Assembly: GCA_965277595.1 (NCBI GenBank)
Contig: CBDIDH010000002.1
Coordinates: forward strand, 3,286,001-3,350,000
From: CBDIDH01 sp965277595
Lineage (GTDB): Bacteria; Planctomycetota; Planctomycetia; Isosphaerales; Isosphaeraceae
DNA length: 64,000 nt
Direction of reading: 5' to 3'
Of the stretch, positions 24,478 to 31,937 are shown piece by piece (the stretch's first letter is position 1; each line of letters starts with the position of its first letter). A program made the translations under genes and the position numbers. The notes under the pieces are model-generated. The model was not told the DNA's origin and did no database searches. It saw only the letters and a list, made by a program, of their open reading frames with translations.

Positions 24478-25430
24478 AGGTATTGGATTTATTCAGCGGC
24501 ATAGGAGGCTTCAGCCTCGGCTTAGAACGAGCCGGAATGCAGACGGTGGCCTTCTGCGAGATCGACCCATATTGCCGCAAGGTACTGGCCAAGCATTGGC
24601 CCGGAGTCAAGAGTCACGATGATGTAAAACAGCTAGATGGTAGCCAGTATGTTGGAGCAGTTGACGTTATTTGCGGGGGATACCCCTGCCAACCCTTCTC
24701 AGCCGCAGGAAAGCAGCAAGGCGAAAAAGACCCACGTCACCTCTGGCCGGAAATGCACCGAATCATTCGAGAAGCACGCCCCCGCTGGGTCGTTGCCGAG
24801 AATGTTCGCGGACATGTTAGCCTCGGTTTCGACACCGTTGCCGCACAACTGGAAGATGACGGCTTCACCGTCTGGCCGTTTATTGTTCCAGCTTGCGCCG
24901 TCGGTGCGCCCCACAGACGCGACAGGCTCTGGATTGTGGCCTACCATCCGGGCAACGGACGGGGAACGCGGCGGAAGGGGCGATCTGATTCAAGCGGTAA
25001 GAGGGAACCCGAACAGCCACTACAACTTATGGGCGACCCCGCAGGCACGGGATTACTTCCCAGCACACTCGCCGGAGTACATTGCCAAGCAGAAGGCGAA
25101 GGGGCACGGCATGAGGAATCTCAACGACGAGGTTCAGCTCTGGCCCACGCCGACGGTGAACGGCAATTACAACCGCAAGGGTGCCTCGAAGGAATCGGGC
25201 GACGGGCTGGCGACGGCGGTGAAGCAATGGCCGACACCAACAGCCAGCCGCAGATCGGGCCTGCAATCCCACGGGAAGAACGCAATCCTTGGACAATTGA
25301 ACCCGACGTGGGTCGAGTGGCTAATGGGATACCCGACAGGGTGGACAGAATTAAAGCCCTCGGCAATGCCGTTGTCCCTCAAATCCCCGAACTTATCGGA
25401 AGAACAATAATGGCCTACGAACAGCAATAG
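24474..25430 (+). CDS. DNA cytosine-5 methyltransferase
   Basis: 318 residues with the full set of C5-methylase landmarks: DLFSGIGGFSLGLERAG (motif I, SAM), GGYPCQPFSAAGKQQG (motif IV, catalytic Cys about residue 69), VVAENVRGH (motif VI), APHRRDRLWIV (motif VIII) and GNAVVPQIPELIGRTI (motif X). The variable stretch from about 160 to 260 is low-complexity (PLQLMGDPAG, QLQPQGCLEG). The second half and motif IV overlap a separate 257-residue frame (24637-25410). It protects DNA from restriction or modifies phage DNA. Companion nuclease not seen. Confidence 0.9.
   Translation: MKVLDLFSGIGGFSLGLERAGMQTVAFCEIDPYCRKVLAKHWPGVKSHDDVKQLDGSQYVGAVDVICGGYPCQPFSAAGKQQGEKDPRHLWPEMHRIIREARPRWVVAENVRGHVSLGFDTVAAQLEDDGFTVWPFIVPACAVGAPHRRDRLWIVAYHPGNGRGTRRKGRSDSSGKREPEQPLQLMGDPAGTGLLPSTLAGVHCQAEGEGARHEESQRRGSALAHADGERQLQPQGCLEGIGRRAGDGGEAMADTNSQPQIGPAIPREERNPWTIEPDVGRVANGIPDRVDRIKALGNAVVPQIPELIGRTIMAYEQQ
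24637..25410 (+). CDS. overlapping frame: WPTP-repeat protein of phage methylase loci
   Basis: Frame +1 relative to the methylase, 257 residues (or 253 from the ATG at 24649). It begins MLEQLTLFAGDTPANPSQ, has GRKCTESFEKHAP, four W-[PA]-T-[PI] repeats (WPTI, WATP, WPTP, WPTP) and ends NPTWVEWLMGYPTGWTEL. This arrangement is a family I know as a stand-alone phage or prophage protein found beside methylase genes, so the frame looks genuine, not a shadow. LFAGDTPANPS is read from the same bases as the methylase GGYPCQPFS, and WVEWLMGYPTGW from those encoding its motif X region. Function unknown. Confidence 0.6.
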   Translation: MVASMLEQLTLFAGDTPANPSQPQESSKAKKTHVTSGRKCTESFEKHAPAGSLPRMFADMLASVSTPLPHNWKMTASPSGRLLFQLAPSVRPTDATGSGLWPTIRATDGERGGRGDLIQAVRGNPNSHYNLWATPQARDYFPAHSPEYIAKQKAKGHGMRNLNDEVQLWPTPTVNGNYNRKGASKESGDGLATAVKQWPTPTASRRSGLQSHGKNAILGQLNPTWVEWLMGYPTGWTELKPSAMPLSLKSPNLSEEQ

Positions 25431-25441
25431 AGGAGAGCAGC

Positions 25442-25693
25442 ATGACCGACCTTTCTATACAGAAAATCCGCGACATGCTTGCGGCTCACAATGATGGTGT
25501 TTATCTGCTGAGTGCGAGGGAGAATATTAGTGAGATTGTCGATTTCCTGCTTAATGAGCCGGAGGTGACGATGAATTATCTGCTGTCGATTCTTGATAAG
25601 GCAACCATTGCAAAAGGTGGCGTCATGACATGGGAAGAAGGACTGCATGCCATTCGCTCACACTGTGTCATTACATCGAAGGAACTCCTATGA
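25442..25693 (+). CDS. 83-residue hypothetical protein
   Basis: MTDLSIQKIRDMLAAHNDGV, then MNYLLSILDKATIAKGGVMT. GAGGAGAG precedes the start. Overlaps the next gene by four bases. No family recognised. Confidence 0.5.
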   Translation: MTDLSIQKIRDMLAAHNDGVYLLSARENISEIVDFLLNEPEVTMNYLLSILDKATIAKGGVMTWEEGLHAIRSHCVITSKELL

Positions 25694-25926
25694 CCCCCGC
25701 CGAACTCGAAACCATCAGCCAAGCCCTCTTGCCCGGTGCCAGCAAGAACAAGCGAGCGGACCATATCGGCACGCTGACCGGCGTGAATCGTCGCATGGTC
25801 TATTACTGGTTGGCGGGTGAATATCCCGTGCCGCCCCTCGCCAGCGACAAGCTGAAAGCGGAGCACAAAAAGGCGTTAAATCGGGTTAAGAAAAAAAGAT
25901 GTAAGATGATGCAATTATTGCATTGA
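25690..25926 (+). CDS. helix-turn-helix protein
   Basis: 78 residues. MTPAELETISQALLPGASKN, then HIGTLTGVNRRMVYYWLAGE: a helix-turn-helix of the kind ending in RMVYYWLAGEYPVPP, also seen at 48680 (RTIQAWANGDNPIP). A basic tail with a run of lysines follows. Likely a small DNA-binding regulator, immediately before the twin promoter at 25923. Confidence 0.65.
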   Translation: MTPAELETISQALLPGASKNKRADHIGTLTGVNRRMVYYWLAGEYPVPPLASDKLKAEHKKALNRVKKKRCKMMQLLH

Positions 25927-25951
25927 CATTGCAAATAAACCGCGCTAATGT
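25923..25951 (+). promoter_or_regulatory. sigma-70-like promoter, twin of 23245
   Basis: TTGACA (25923-25928), 17 bases, TAATGT (25946-25951), preceded by GCAATTATTGCA. Near-copy of the 23245 promoter; the best promoter in the window by consensus. Overlaps the end of the preceding gene. Confidence 0.7.
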
Positions 25952-25976
25952 CAGTCTATCAACAACGGAGGACATT

Positions 25977-26147
25977 ATGAATACCATCTACGTAGTAAAG
26001 AAAGACGGCAAGATCGTAGCAAGCGGCACCTTGCAGCAATGCGTGATCTTCGTCCTGAACGTCGCCGAACGCGATGTGACGGTGAAAGAACTGGAAGCCC
26101 GCAATATCATTATCGAACCGGCCCCGGAAGGGTTCGTCAAAGCATAA
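25977..26147 (+). CDS. 56-residue protein under the twin promoter
   Basis: MNTIYVVKKDGKIVASGTLQ, an acidic-basic mix ending IIEPAPEGFVKA. Probably a small beta-rich protein. ACGGAGGA precedes the ATG. The first gene downstream of a strong promoter. No family recognised. Confidence 0.6.
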   Translation: MNTIYVVKKDGKIVASGTLQQCVIFVLNVAERDVTVKELEARNIIIEPAPEGFVKA

Positions 26148-26154
26148 CGCAACC

Positions 26155-26174
26155 GGGGCCGGGAAACCGGCCCC
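26155..26174 (+). terminator. perfect GNRA-loop hairpin, possible terminator or stabiliser
   Basis: GGGGCCGG, loop GAAA, CCGGCCCC: an 8-bp perfect stem just after the stop of 25977-26147. No U-run follows, so a mRNA-stabilising or attenuating hairpin is as likely as a terminator. Confidence 0.6.
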
Positions 26175-26193
26175 CAACCGAAAGGAATCGGTC

Positions 26194-26460
26194 ATGCTGA
26201 CCTTCGCATCAAAAGCCACCTGGTTCAAAGCCCGTGACGAAGACATGAAATCCGCCCGAAGCTGCCGTGCGGTTCTCACAAGCCCGAACGCATCGTGGGG
26301 CTATGCACCCGATGATGAGCGAGTCAAAGCCGCCGTCGCATACTGGGTTCGCCGCGCCCGCAACGCCCACGCTTTCGCCCTCGGACGCAAGCCGGTCATC
26401 ACCGAGTTCATCGCCGCGGACGGCGAAGTTGCCGTCACCGGCCCCTTATACGCAGCCTGA
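26194..26460 (+). CDS. 88-residue hypothetical protein
   Basis: MLTFASKATWFKARDEDMKS, then RAVLTSPNASWGYAPDDERV. Helical with basic patches. GAAAGGAA precedes the start. No family recognised. Confidence 0.5.
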   Translation: MLTFASKATWFKARDEDMKSARSCRAVLTSPNASWGYAPDDERVKAAVAYWVRRARNAHAFALGRKPVITEFIAADGEVAVTGPLYAA

Positions 26461-26471
26461 AAGGAAACGCC

Positions 26472-26693
26472 ATGCAAGTCATCGACGCAGCTCTCGAGCA
26501 GATCACGCAAGCCTTCTACCCGAAGCCCCTTGAATGCCAGATCAACGGCAAGACCTACCTGATCGAGAGAATCCCCGCTGGCTGGACCTGGCGGAACGAG
26601 GATGGGAACTTCCAGGAGGACTTCGGCATCAAGCCGTTCCCGACCGCCGCAGAGGCTCAGCAATCGGCCATGGATAATGCGAGGGCGGCATGA
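26472..26693 (+). CDS. 73-residue hypothetical protein
   Basis: MQVIDAALEQITQAFYPKPL, then IERIPAGWTWRNEDGNFQED and a final helix. AAAGGAAA precedes the start. No family recognised. Confidence 0.5.
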   Translation: MQVIDAALEQITQAFYPKPLECQINGKTYLIERIPAGWTWRNEDGNFQEDFGIKPFPTAAEAQQSAMDNARAA

Positions 26694-26732
26694 CCGATCA
26701 AGAACACGATTAAACTTAAGGAAGGAAGTGCA

Positions 26733-27338
26733 ATGACTACATTTTATCTTAAAGCCAAAGAAGCTAAACAGATTGCCGACGGGCTTGGATTCTGCATGTC
26801 GAAAGAAGAAACCCGCTATTATCTTAACGGCGTTTATATCCACACTCAGCAACAAAAACTTTTTGCTGTCGCCACAGACGGGCATCGCATGGGCAGACTA
26901 TGGCTGTACCCGCTGGATGAAACCACCGGCAAAGAGAGGCCGGTTGCCGGAGAATTAGGAGCAATTATTCCACGACCTGCCGTTGACTGGCTTGGCAAGC
27001 TGAATCTGCCGAAGCGTTCAACGCTTGAGTTGGTGCGATTCGACTTCACCGATGACGAAGTAACGCTGACGCTTTTGCCGGATAACCATACCGCCAAATT
27101 CACGCTGGTTGACGGCCATTACCCCGATTATGAGCGTGTCATTCCCAGCAAACGGGGAGAAACGGTAGTTGGTTTCAGCGGAAAATATCTAGCCGACCTC
27201 GGTAACGCAGCCAAGAAACTTCAAACCGATTCAATGCTGGCGCAGGTCAACCTACACATCAGTAGTCCCAGCGACCCGTGCATTGTCACCTGCGATAACG
27301 AGCGGATGCTGTACGTGCAGATGCCGATGCGGGTTTGA
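26733..27338 (+). CDS. sliding-clamp-like protein (second copy)
   Basis: 201 residues. HTQQQKLFAVATDGHRMGRL (about 37-56) carries the ATDGHR pattern of bacterial beta clamps; IIPRPAVDWLGKLN then matches the next clamp strand region, and FTLVDGHYPDYERVIPSK the DnaN GxYPD..RVIP signature. Two-thirds of a normal DnaN length, so it may form a clamp from more subunits or act with the phage polymerase. Its cousin at 13137 is more divergent. Clamp family is clear by motif; partner not known. Confidence 0.75.
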   Translation: MTTFYLKAKEAKQIADGLGFCMSKEETRYYLNGVYIHTQQQKLFAVATDGHRMGRLWLYPLDETTGKERPVAGELGAIIPRPAVDWLGKLNLPKRSTLELVRFDFTDDEVTLTLLPDNHTAKFTLVDGHYPDYERVIPSKRGETVVGFSGKYLADLGNAAKKLQTDSMLAQVNLHISSPSDPCIVTCDNERMLYVQMPMRV

Positions 27339-27383
27339 AAGGCAACGAAATGATTATTGAGCAACCAAGGAAAGAGAGGTGAA

Positions 27384-28250
27384 GTGAGACAAGAAATTCG
27401 GGTCATCAGCGAGAACGGGACCTACGAAACGAACTCGTTCGTTTTCCCCGGCGGCGAGTTGCAGGTTCAGTTTCCGGGGCTTCCTGAGCACCTGGTCGGC
27501 GACATCGCGGTCGTGGCCCGGCTCCAATCCGCCGACGACCTCATCCGGCTCCTCCTGGCCAGCGAGATCCTTGATCGCGCCCATCGTTCCGGCCGTCGGC
27601 GTCTGGTCATCCCGTACTTCCCGTTCGCCCGCCAAGATCGCGTTATGCAGCCAGCAGAGGCTTTCAGCCTGAAGGCTATGGCCCGACTCGTGAATGGCCT
27701 CGGCTTCGATGAGGTGGTCGTCTGCGACCCGCACAGCGATGTGACCGCTGCTCTGATCGATAACGTCCGGCTCATCCCGCAAATCGAGTTGGTGACGAAT
27801 CATGCGGCCCTGCGTGAGCTCTTCAAGAAGAAGCCCATCGTCGTGGCACCGGACGCCGGAGCGGCGAAGAAAGCCTTCTCCGTGGCTCAGGCGTTCGGCC
27901 TGCCCTTCCTGGCGGCCTCGAAGGTCAGAGACACGGCAACGGGGGCCATCCTGCGCACCGAGCTGCACGCAGCAGGCACCCTCGCCGAGGCGGACGTCCT
28001 GATCGTGGACGACATCTGCGACGGCGGAAGGACTTTCATCGAGCTGGCGAAGGTTCTGCGTCAGCATAGGGCTGCCCGCGTGTTCCTTTACGTCACACAC
28101 GGTCTCTTTAGCCAGGGCATCGGCGTGTTCGCCGATCTACTCGACGGCATCTTCACCACCGATTCTTTCTTGCCTGAGCACAGCCTCCACGACCAGGCCG
28201 TGCCGGTTCACGTCTTAACCCTCGACCTGGGCAGCCTGACATGCCCATAG
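27384..28250 (+). CDS. PRPP-synthetase-like enzyme, probable NARP1 Adps
   Basis: 288 residues from the GTG at 27384 (AGAGAGGTGA before it; longer TTG start upstream is unlikely). FARQDRVMQPAEAFSLKAMA, then DPHSDVTAALIDN and the PRPP loop VLIVDDICDGGRTF (about 205-218) are those of the ribose-phosphate pyrophosphokinase family. In bacterial Prs the loop is VDDIIDTAGT; here CDGGRT replaces it. In NARP1 phages a Prs homologue (Adps) adds pyrophosphate to ADP-ribose. The close neighbour of NAMPT-like type supports that role over PRPP synthesis. It overlaps the next gene by 10 bases. Confidence 0.8.
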   Translation: MRQEIRVISENGTYETNSFVFPGGELQVQFPGLPEHLVGDIAVVARLQSADDLIRLLLASEILDRAHRSGRRRLVIPYFPFARQDRVMQPAEAFSLKAMARLVNGLGFDEVVVCDPHSDVTAALIDNVRLIPQIELVTNHAALRELFKKKPIVVAPDAGAAKKAFSVAQAFGLPFLAASKVRDTATGAILRTELHAAGTLAEADVLIVDDICDGGRTFIELAKVLRQHRAARVFLYVTHGLFSQGIGVFADLLDGIFTTDSFLPEHSLHDQAVPVHVLTLDLGSLTCP

Positions 28251-28672
28251 AAATCATGCATCGCTACTCCCGCCAGGATCTCGGCACGCAGCCGGAGAAA
28301 CTGTTCATCTTCGGCGACAACAACGCCCGGATAGGATTCGGCGGCCAGGCGAAGGAGGCCCGCGGCGAGCCGAACGCAGTGGGCATTCGCACCAAGAAGG
28401 CTCCGACCTATGCGGATCGCGACTTCCTGACCGACGCTGAATACGCCCAGAACGTTACCGCGATCTTTGAGGACTTCAGGCCGGTGTTCGTCGCGCTTCG
28501 GCACGGCACGACGGTCGTCTGGCCCGCTGACGGCATCGGCACCGGAATCGCTCGGCTCCCGATCCGTGCGCCGCTCACCCTGCGGTTCATCACAACGCTG
28601 ATCGAATCTCTCAAGGAGGTTTACGGAACCACAGAATCACCATCAACCGAAAGGACTCACCATGAAGCTTAA
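28241..28672 (+). CDS. glycine-rich protein between the two NAD genes
   Basis: 143 residues. LFIFGDNNARIGFGGQAKEA, then GEPNAVGIRTKKAP and a VWPADGIGTGIARLPIRAP segment near residue 95-115. The N- and C-terminal glycine loops recall ADP-ribose-binding (macro-like) domains, but the fold is not established; I also know this as an uncharacterised phage family. It overlaps the Prs-like gene and its own end overlaps the NAMPT-like gene, so the three are translated as a unit. This is the least known member of the trio. Confidence 0.6.
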   Translation: MPIEIMHRYSRQDLGTQPEKLFIFGDNNARIGFGGQAKEARGEPNAVGIRTKKAPTYADRDFLTDAEYAQNVTAIFEDFRPVFVALRHGTTVVWPADGIGTGIARLPIRAPLTLRFITTLIESLKEVYGTTESPSTERTHHEA

Positions 28673-30140
28673 CCCATTAACGGCCATTGATTTCTATAAG
28701 GCCGATCACCGCCGCCAGTATCCCGAAGGCACGACGCTCGTTTACTCGAACTTCACGCCCCGCTCGGACAAGCTGAGCAACATCCCGGCGAACCTGTTCA
28801 ATGGTCGCGTCGTCTTCTTCGGCCTTCAGTATTTCATCAAGCATTTCCTGATCGACACCTGGAACGCGGAGTTCTTTAGCAAACCCAAGGCTGAGGTCGT
28901 GGCGAAGTACAAGCGTCGCATGGACACGTCCCTCGGCGCCGGAGCGATCCCCGTCGATCACATCGAGGCGCTTCATGACCTCGGCTACCTGCCGATTTGC
29001 ATCAAGGCTCTCCCGGAGGGCTGCGAGGTTCCGATCAAGGTGCCGCCTATGGTGATCTACAACACGCACCCCAACTTCTTCTGGTTGACCAACTATCTTG
29101 AGACGATCCTGTCCTGCTACCTGTGGAAGCCGATGACCTCGGCCACAGTCGCCAGGCATTACCGAAAGCTCCTGACCCGCTACGCCGAGGAAACCGGTGC
29201 CGACAAGGGCTTCGTCCAGTTCCAGGCCCATGACTTCTCGTTCCGCGGCATGAGCGGGCCGGAAGACGCCGCCCTTTCGGGAGCGGCTCACCTCTGCTCG
29301 TTCGTGGGAACGGATACCGTTGCTGCCATCGACCTCATCGAGGACTACTACGGCGGCAATGCCGAGAAGGAGCTGATCGGCTGCTCCGTCCCGGCCACCG
29401 AGCACAGCGTCATGTGCATGGGCACTCACGAGGCAGAAATCGAGACCTTCCGGCGGCTTATCACCCAACTCTATCCGAGCGGGATCGTCTCTATCGTGTC
29501 GGACACCTGGGATTTCTGGAAAGTCGTCACCGAGTACGCTGCCGAGCTGAAGGGCACCATCCTGGCCCGAGAGGGGAAGCTGGTCTTTAGGCCGGACAGC
29601 GGCGACCCGGTCAAGATCATCTGTGGTGACGACGAGGCACCGGAAGGCTCGCCAGCCCGCAAAGGGGCGGTGGAATGCGTCTGGGACATCTTCGGCGGCA
29701 CGACGACCGAGCAGGGCTATCGCATCCTCGATGACCATGTCGGGCTGATCTATGGCGACTCGATCACGCTGACGCGCGCGGAGGCGATCCTTGAGGGCCT
29801 GAAGGCCAAGGGGTTCGCTTCGAGCAACGTCGTCTTCGGCGTCGGAAGCTATACCTACCAGTACGTCACGCGGGACACGTTCGGTTTCGCCGTGAAGTCG
29901 ACCTACGGCGAGGTGAACGGAGTCGGGCGTGAGATTTATAAGGACCCGGTGACGGACAACGGAATCAAGAAGTCGGCCCGCGGGCGCCTGTGCGTGACCA
30001 GCATCGACGGCATCTATTGCCTGGTGGATCGCCAAGGCTCTATCGACCCGGCGGATTGCTGCCTGCGCCCAGTGTTCCGGGATGGCAAGCTGCTCGTCGA
30101 GGAGACCATCGCCGGCATACGCGAACGGTTAGCGGCATGA
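28662..30140 (+). CDS. NAMPT-like enzyme, probable NARP1 Namat
   Basis: 492 residues, the length of nicotinamide phosphoribosyltransferase. MKLNPLTAIDFYKADHRRQY, YSNFTPRSDK, SFRGMSGPEDAALSG (near 190), ATEHSVMCMG and LVFRPDSGDPVKI (near 308) are the family's binding and catalytic segments. With the neighbouring Prs-like protein the pair is the NARP1 arrangement, in which the NAMPT homologue joins nicotinamide to ADP-ribose-pyrophosphate and rebuilds NAD+ in one step. Classic NAMPT activity giving NMN would be the alternative. ATG at 28662 overlaps the upstream gene. Confidence 0.85.
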   Translation: MKLNPLTAIDFYKADHRRQYPEGTTLVYSNFTPRSDKLSNIPANLFNGRVVFFGLQYFIKHFLIDTWNAEFFSKPKAEVVAKYKRRMDTSLGAGAIPVDHIEALHDLGYLPICIKALPEGCEVPIKVPPMVIYNTHPNFFWLTNYLETILSCYLWKPMTSATVARHYRKLLTRYAEETGADKGFVQFQAHDFSFRGMSGPEDAALSGAAHLCSFVGTDTVAAIDLIEDYYGGNAEKELIGCSVPATEHSVMCMGTHEAEIETFRRLITQLYPSGIVSIVSDTWDFWKVVTEYAAELKGTILAREGKLVFRPDSGDPVKIICGDDEAPEGSPARKGAVECVWDIFGGTTTEQGYRILDDHVGLIYGDSITLTRAEAILEGLKAKGFASSNVVFGVGSYTYQYVTRDTFGFAVKSTYGEVNGVGREIYKDPVTDNGIKKSARGRLCVTSIDGIYCLVDRQGSIDPADCCLRPVFRDGKLLVEETIAGIRERLAA

Positions 30141-30670
30141 CCAACAGCAATGTACAGACAGTAGAGAAATATATGCAGATTGTGACACAGAACGATGAAG
30201 GAACGCTGGTAGACAGGCGGCTATTGGAATTTCTTGAACTAGGTGGCGCTGACATCCTGCCTCAGACCAATGAATACGAGGTTGCCCGTTTCAAAACTGT
30301 CAATGGCGTCTGCGTTATCTACCGCAACAAAAAGGGCAAGTATTCGTACAGCAATGACTTTGCCCGCGCAGCTTGGGAAACGTTTCTGGCAGGGAAGAAG
30401 TGGACTGCGAGCAAAATGTTTGTTCGCACGGCCAGGACGAAGGTTGAGAACCAGCTCCTTCGCCGCGACGGTAACGAATGCTTCTACTGTGGCACGACGT
30501 TCAGCGATGAAGTCCCGCCAACGCTGGAACACTTGCTCTCAATCGCAGACGGCGGCAACAACCACGCGGCGAATCTCGCCCTGTGCTGCGAGCCATGCAA
30601 CAAGGAAGTCGGCGATCTACCGATCACGCAGAAGATCAAGCTGCGGGACGCCAAGCGATCTACACCCTAG
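30137..30670 (+). CDS. HNH endonuclease
   Basis: 177 residues. The second half has RRDGNECFYCGTTF, then PPTLEHLLSIADGG and LALCCEPCNKEVGD: an HNH nuclease in which the first His is in LEHLL, the Asn in NNHAANLALCC and Cys pairs hold a structural zinc. The N-terminal half has no known domain. It overlaps the NAMPT-like gene by four bases, so is transcribed with it, but is more likely a free-standing homing or packaging-type nuclease than part of the NAD pathway. Confidence 0.8.
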   Translation: MTNSNVQTVEKYMQIVTQNDEGTLVDRRLLEFLELGGADILPQTNEYEVARFKTVNGVCVIYRNKKGKYSYSNDFARAAWETFLAGKKWTASKMFVRTARTKVENQLLRRDGNECFYCGTTFSDEVPPTLEHLLSIADGGNNHAANLALCCEPCNKEVGDLPITQKIKLRDAKRSTP

Positions 30671-30698
30671 TAACAATTCATTGAGGAAAGGACTCCGC

Positions 30699-31058
30699 AT
30701 GACCTGCTTTGACGAAGAACCGGATCACCAGCCGACCAAGGCGGAATGGGACGCTTACGAGGCAAAACGCACCGACACCCAGACTCTGATCGACGCCCTT
30801 CGCGTACTGGCCCGCGACATCGAGAGCGGCGACGGGGCGGCCAACGCGGCGATTTTCGAGGCGGCGACGAGGATGGCGCAGCTCCGGCGAGCGATCAACA
30901 ACCTCATCAGCCACGCCCTCACCGCCCGCTCGGACTCGCGGGACTGGCTAGTTGACCTGGCATCGTATATCAACCTGGCGGCCGAGGTGATCGACGACCC
31001 AGACCGGGCTGTGCTGACCGAGGATGGGGAGCACCTGCGAGTGAAGAAGGCCGCATGA
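30699..31058 (+). CDS. 119-residue helical acidic protein
   Basis: MTCFDEEPDHQPTKAEWDAY, then a long helix rich in Ala/Leu/Arg (EAATRMAQLRRAINNLI) and an acidic end. Typical of small phage helical proteins. Overlaps the next gene. No family recognised. Confidence 0.55.
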   Translation: MTCFDEEPDHQPTKAEWDAYEAKRTDTQTLIDALRVLARDIESGDGAANAAIFEAATRMAQLRRAINNLISHALTARSDSRDWLVDLASYINLAAEVIDDPDRAVLTEDGEHLRVKKAA

Positions 31059-31219
31059 AGCTGAACACCTGGAACTTCCAGAGAATCCGCGACGCCGTTG
31101 CTGCGGCTGAGAACGCTCAGACTGCCAACTACGAGGATTTAGCCGCGCAGATCCTTTTCCGGCTTGCTGACGAGATAAACAAGAACAAGCCGCCCGTAGC
31201 GGGCAGTGAGCCCGCATGA
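31055..31219 (+). CDS. 54-residue helical protein
   Basis: MKLNTWNFQRIRDAVAAAEN, then helical YEDLAAQILFRLADE. Four-base overlaps on both sides. No family recognised. Confidence 0.5.
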   Translation: MKLNTWNFQRIRDAVAAAENAQTANYEDLAAQILFRLADEINKNKPPVAGSEPA

Positions 31220-31383
31220 CCGCCCCGAAGCCGCCCGGCCCCTACCTCGACGAGCTGGACGCCCGCATCGCCGAGGCGGAGGGATGGCGGAACAAGCCCG
31301 AGGCCGAGTTCGCACGTTGGCAGAAGCGTCACGTTGAGCGTCAGGCGGCCAGCAGACGGCGGCGGGAGGAGCGGAGGAGATAA
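31216..31383 (+). CDS. 55-residue very basic helical protein
   Basis: MTAPKPPGPYLDELDARIAE, then FARWQKRHVERQAASRRRR and a run of Arg at the end. Probably nucleic-acid binding by charge. Overlaps the gene before by four bases and closes the rightward operon. Confidence 0.5.
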   Translation: MTAPKPPGPYLDELDARIAEAEGWRNKPEAEFARWQKRHVERQAASRRRREERRR

Positions 31384-31436
31384 GGGTCCTAGGGTTCACT
31401 TCGTTACGATCTTTGGGATACGCCTCTGACGCGAGA

Positions 31437-31733
31437 TCAGTCAAGCACTTCTGCTTCCGGATGCCGCTCCTTGAACTTTGCGACGGCGAGTTTCTCAGCT
31501 CTCTCGTAGTGCGCATCCCTTTCATCGTCTGAAGACATGTCGCTTGCTGAGACGCGTATAAATACATCAATCCACGCCGTCTTGTCATCGTTCTGGCCCA
31601 GCCTCGCCTCCCCGTCTTCACCGGTCCCAGCGGGCTCCCTTCCAAAAAGAGCCGAGTCCAACTCCCAAAGATTCGTCTGACCACGCCTCGTAAACCTAAA
31701 CTCGAAGCACCGTGTTAATGTATCTTCCATCAT
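31437..31733 (-). CDS. 98-residue hypothetical protein
   Basis: MMEDTLTRCFEFRFTRRGQT, then an acidic helical C-terminal half. AGGAGACG precedes the double ATG at 31733. Leftward, away from its neighbours. 31734-31937 holds no convincing gene. Confidence 0.45.
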   Translation of the reverse strand: MMEDTLTRCFEFRFTRRGQTNLWELDSALFGREPAGTGEDGEARLGQNDDKTAWIDVFIRVSASDMSSDDERDAHYERAEKLAVAKFKERHPEAEVLD

Positions 31734-31937
31734 CGTCTCCTGAATGACTTCGCACCTGATCGTATCCAACGGCGTTCCTTCAACAAGTCCTTAAGCGTAC
31801 CGGGAATCTCGTAGCTTGACCAGACTAACTCGAGCGGCGGCGCACGCTATGCTCCGCGGCCAACCATGACCTGTTCGGGTAAATAGTGGTTCGCGACAAC
31901 TCTTGCCCGGTATTCTGCAAGGTGTGAGATCGTACGG

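Noticed and set aside
28677..30035. 452-residue frame opposite the NAMPT-like gene
   Set aside because: Mirrors the codon structure of the real gene and has no motif.
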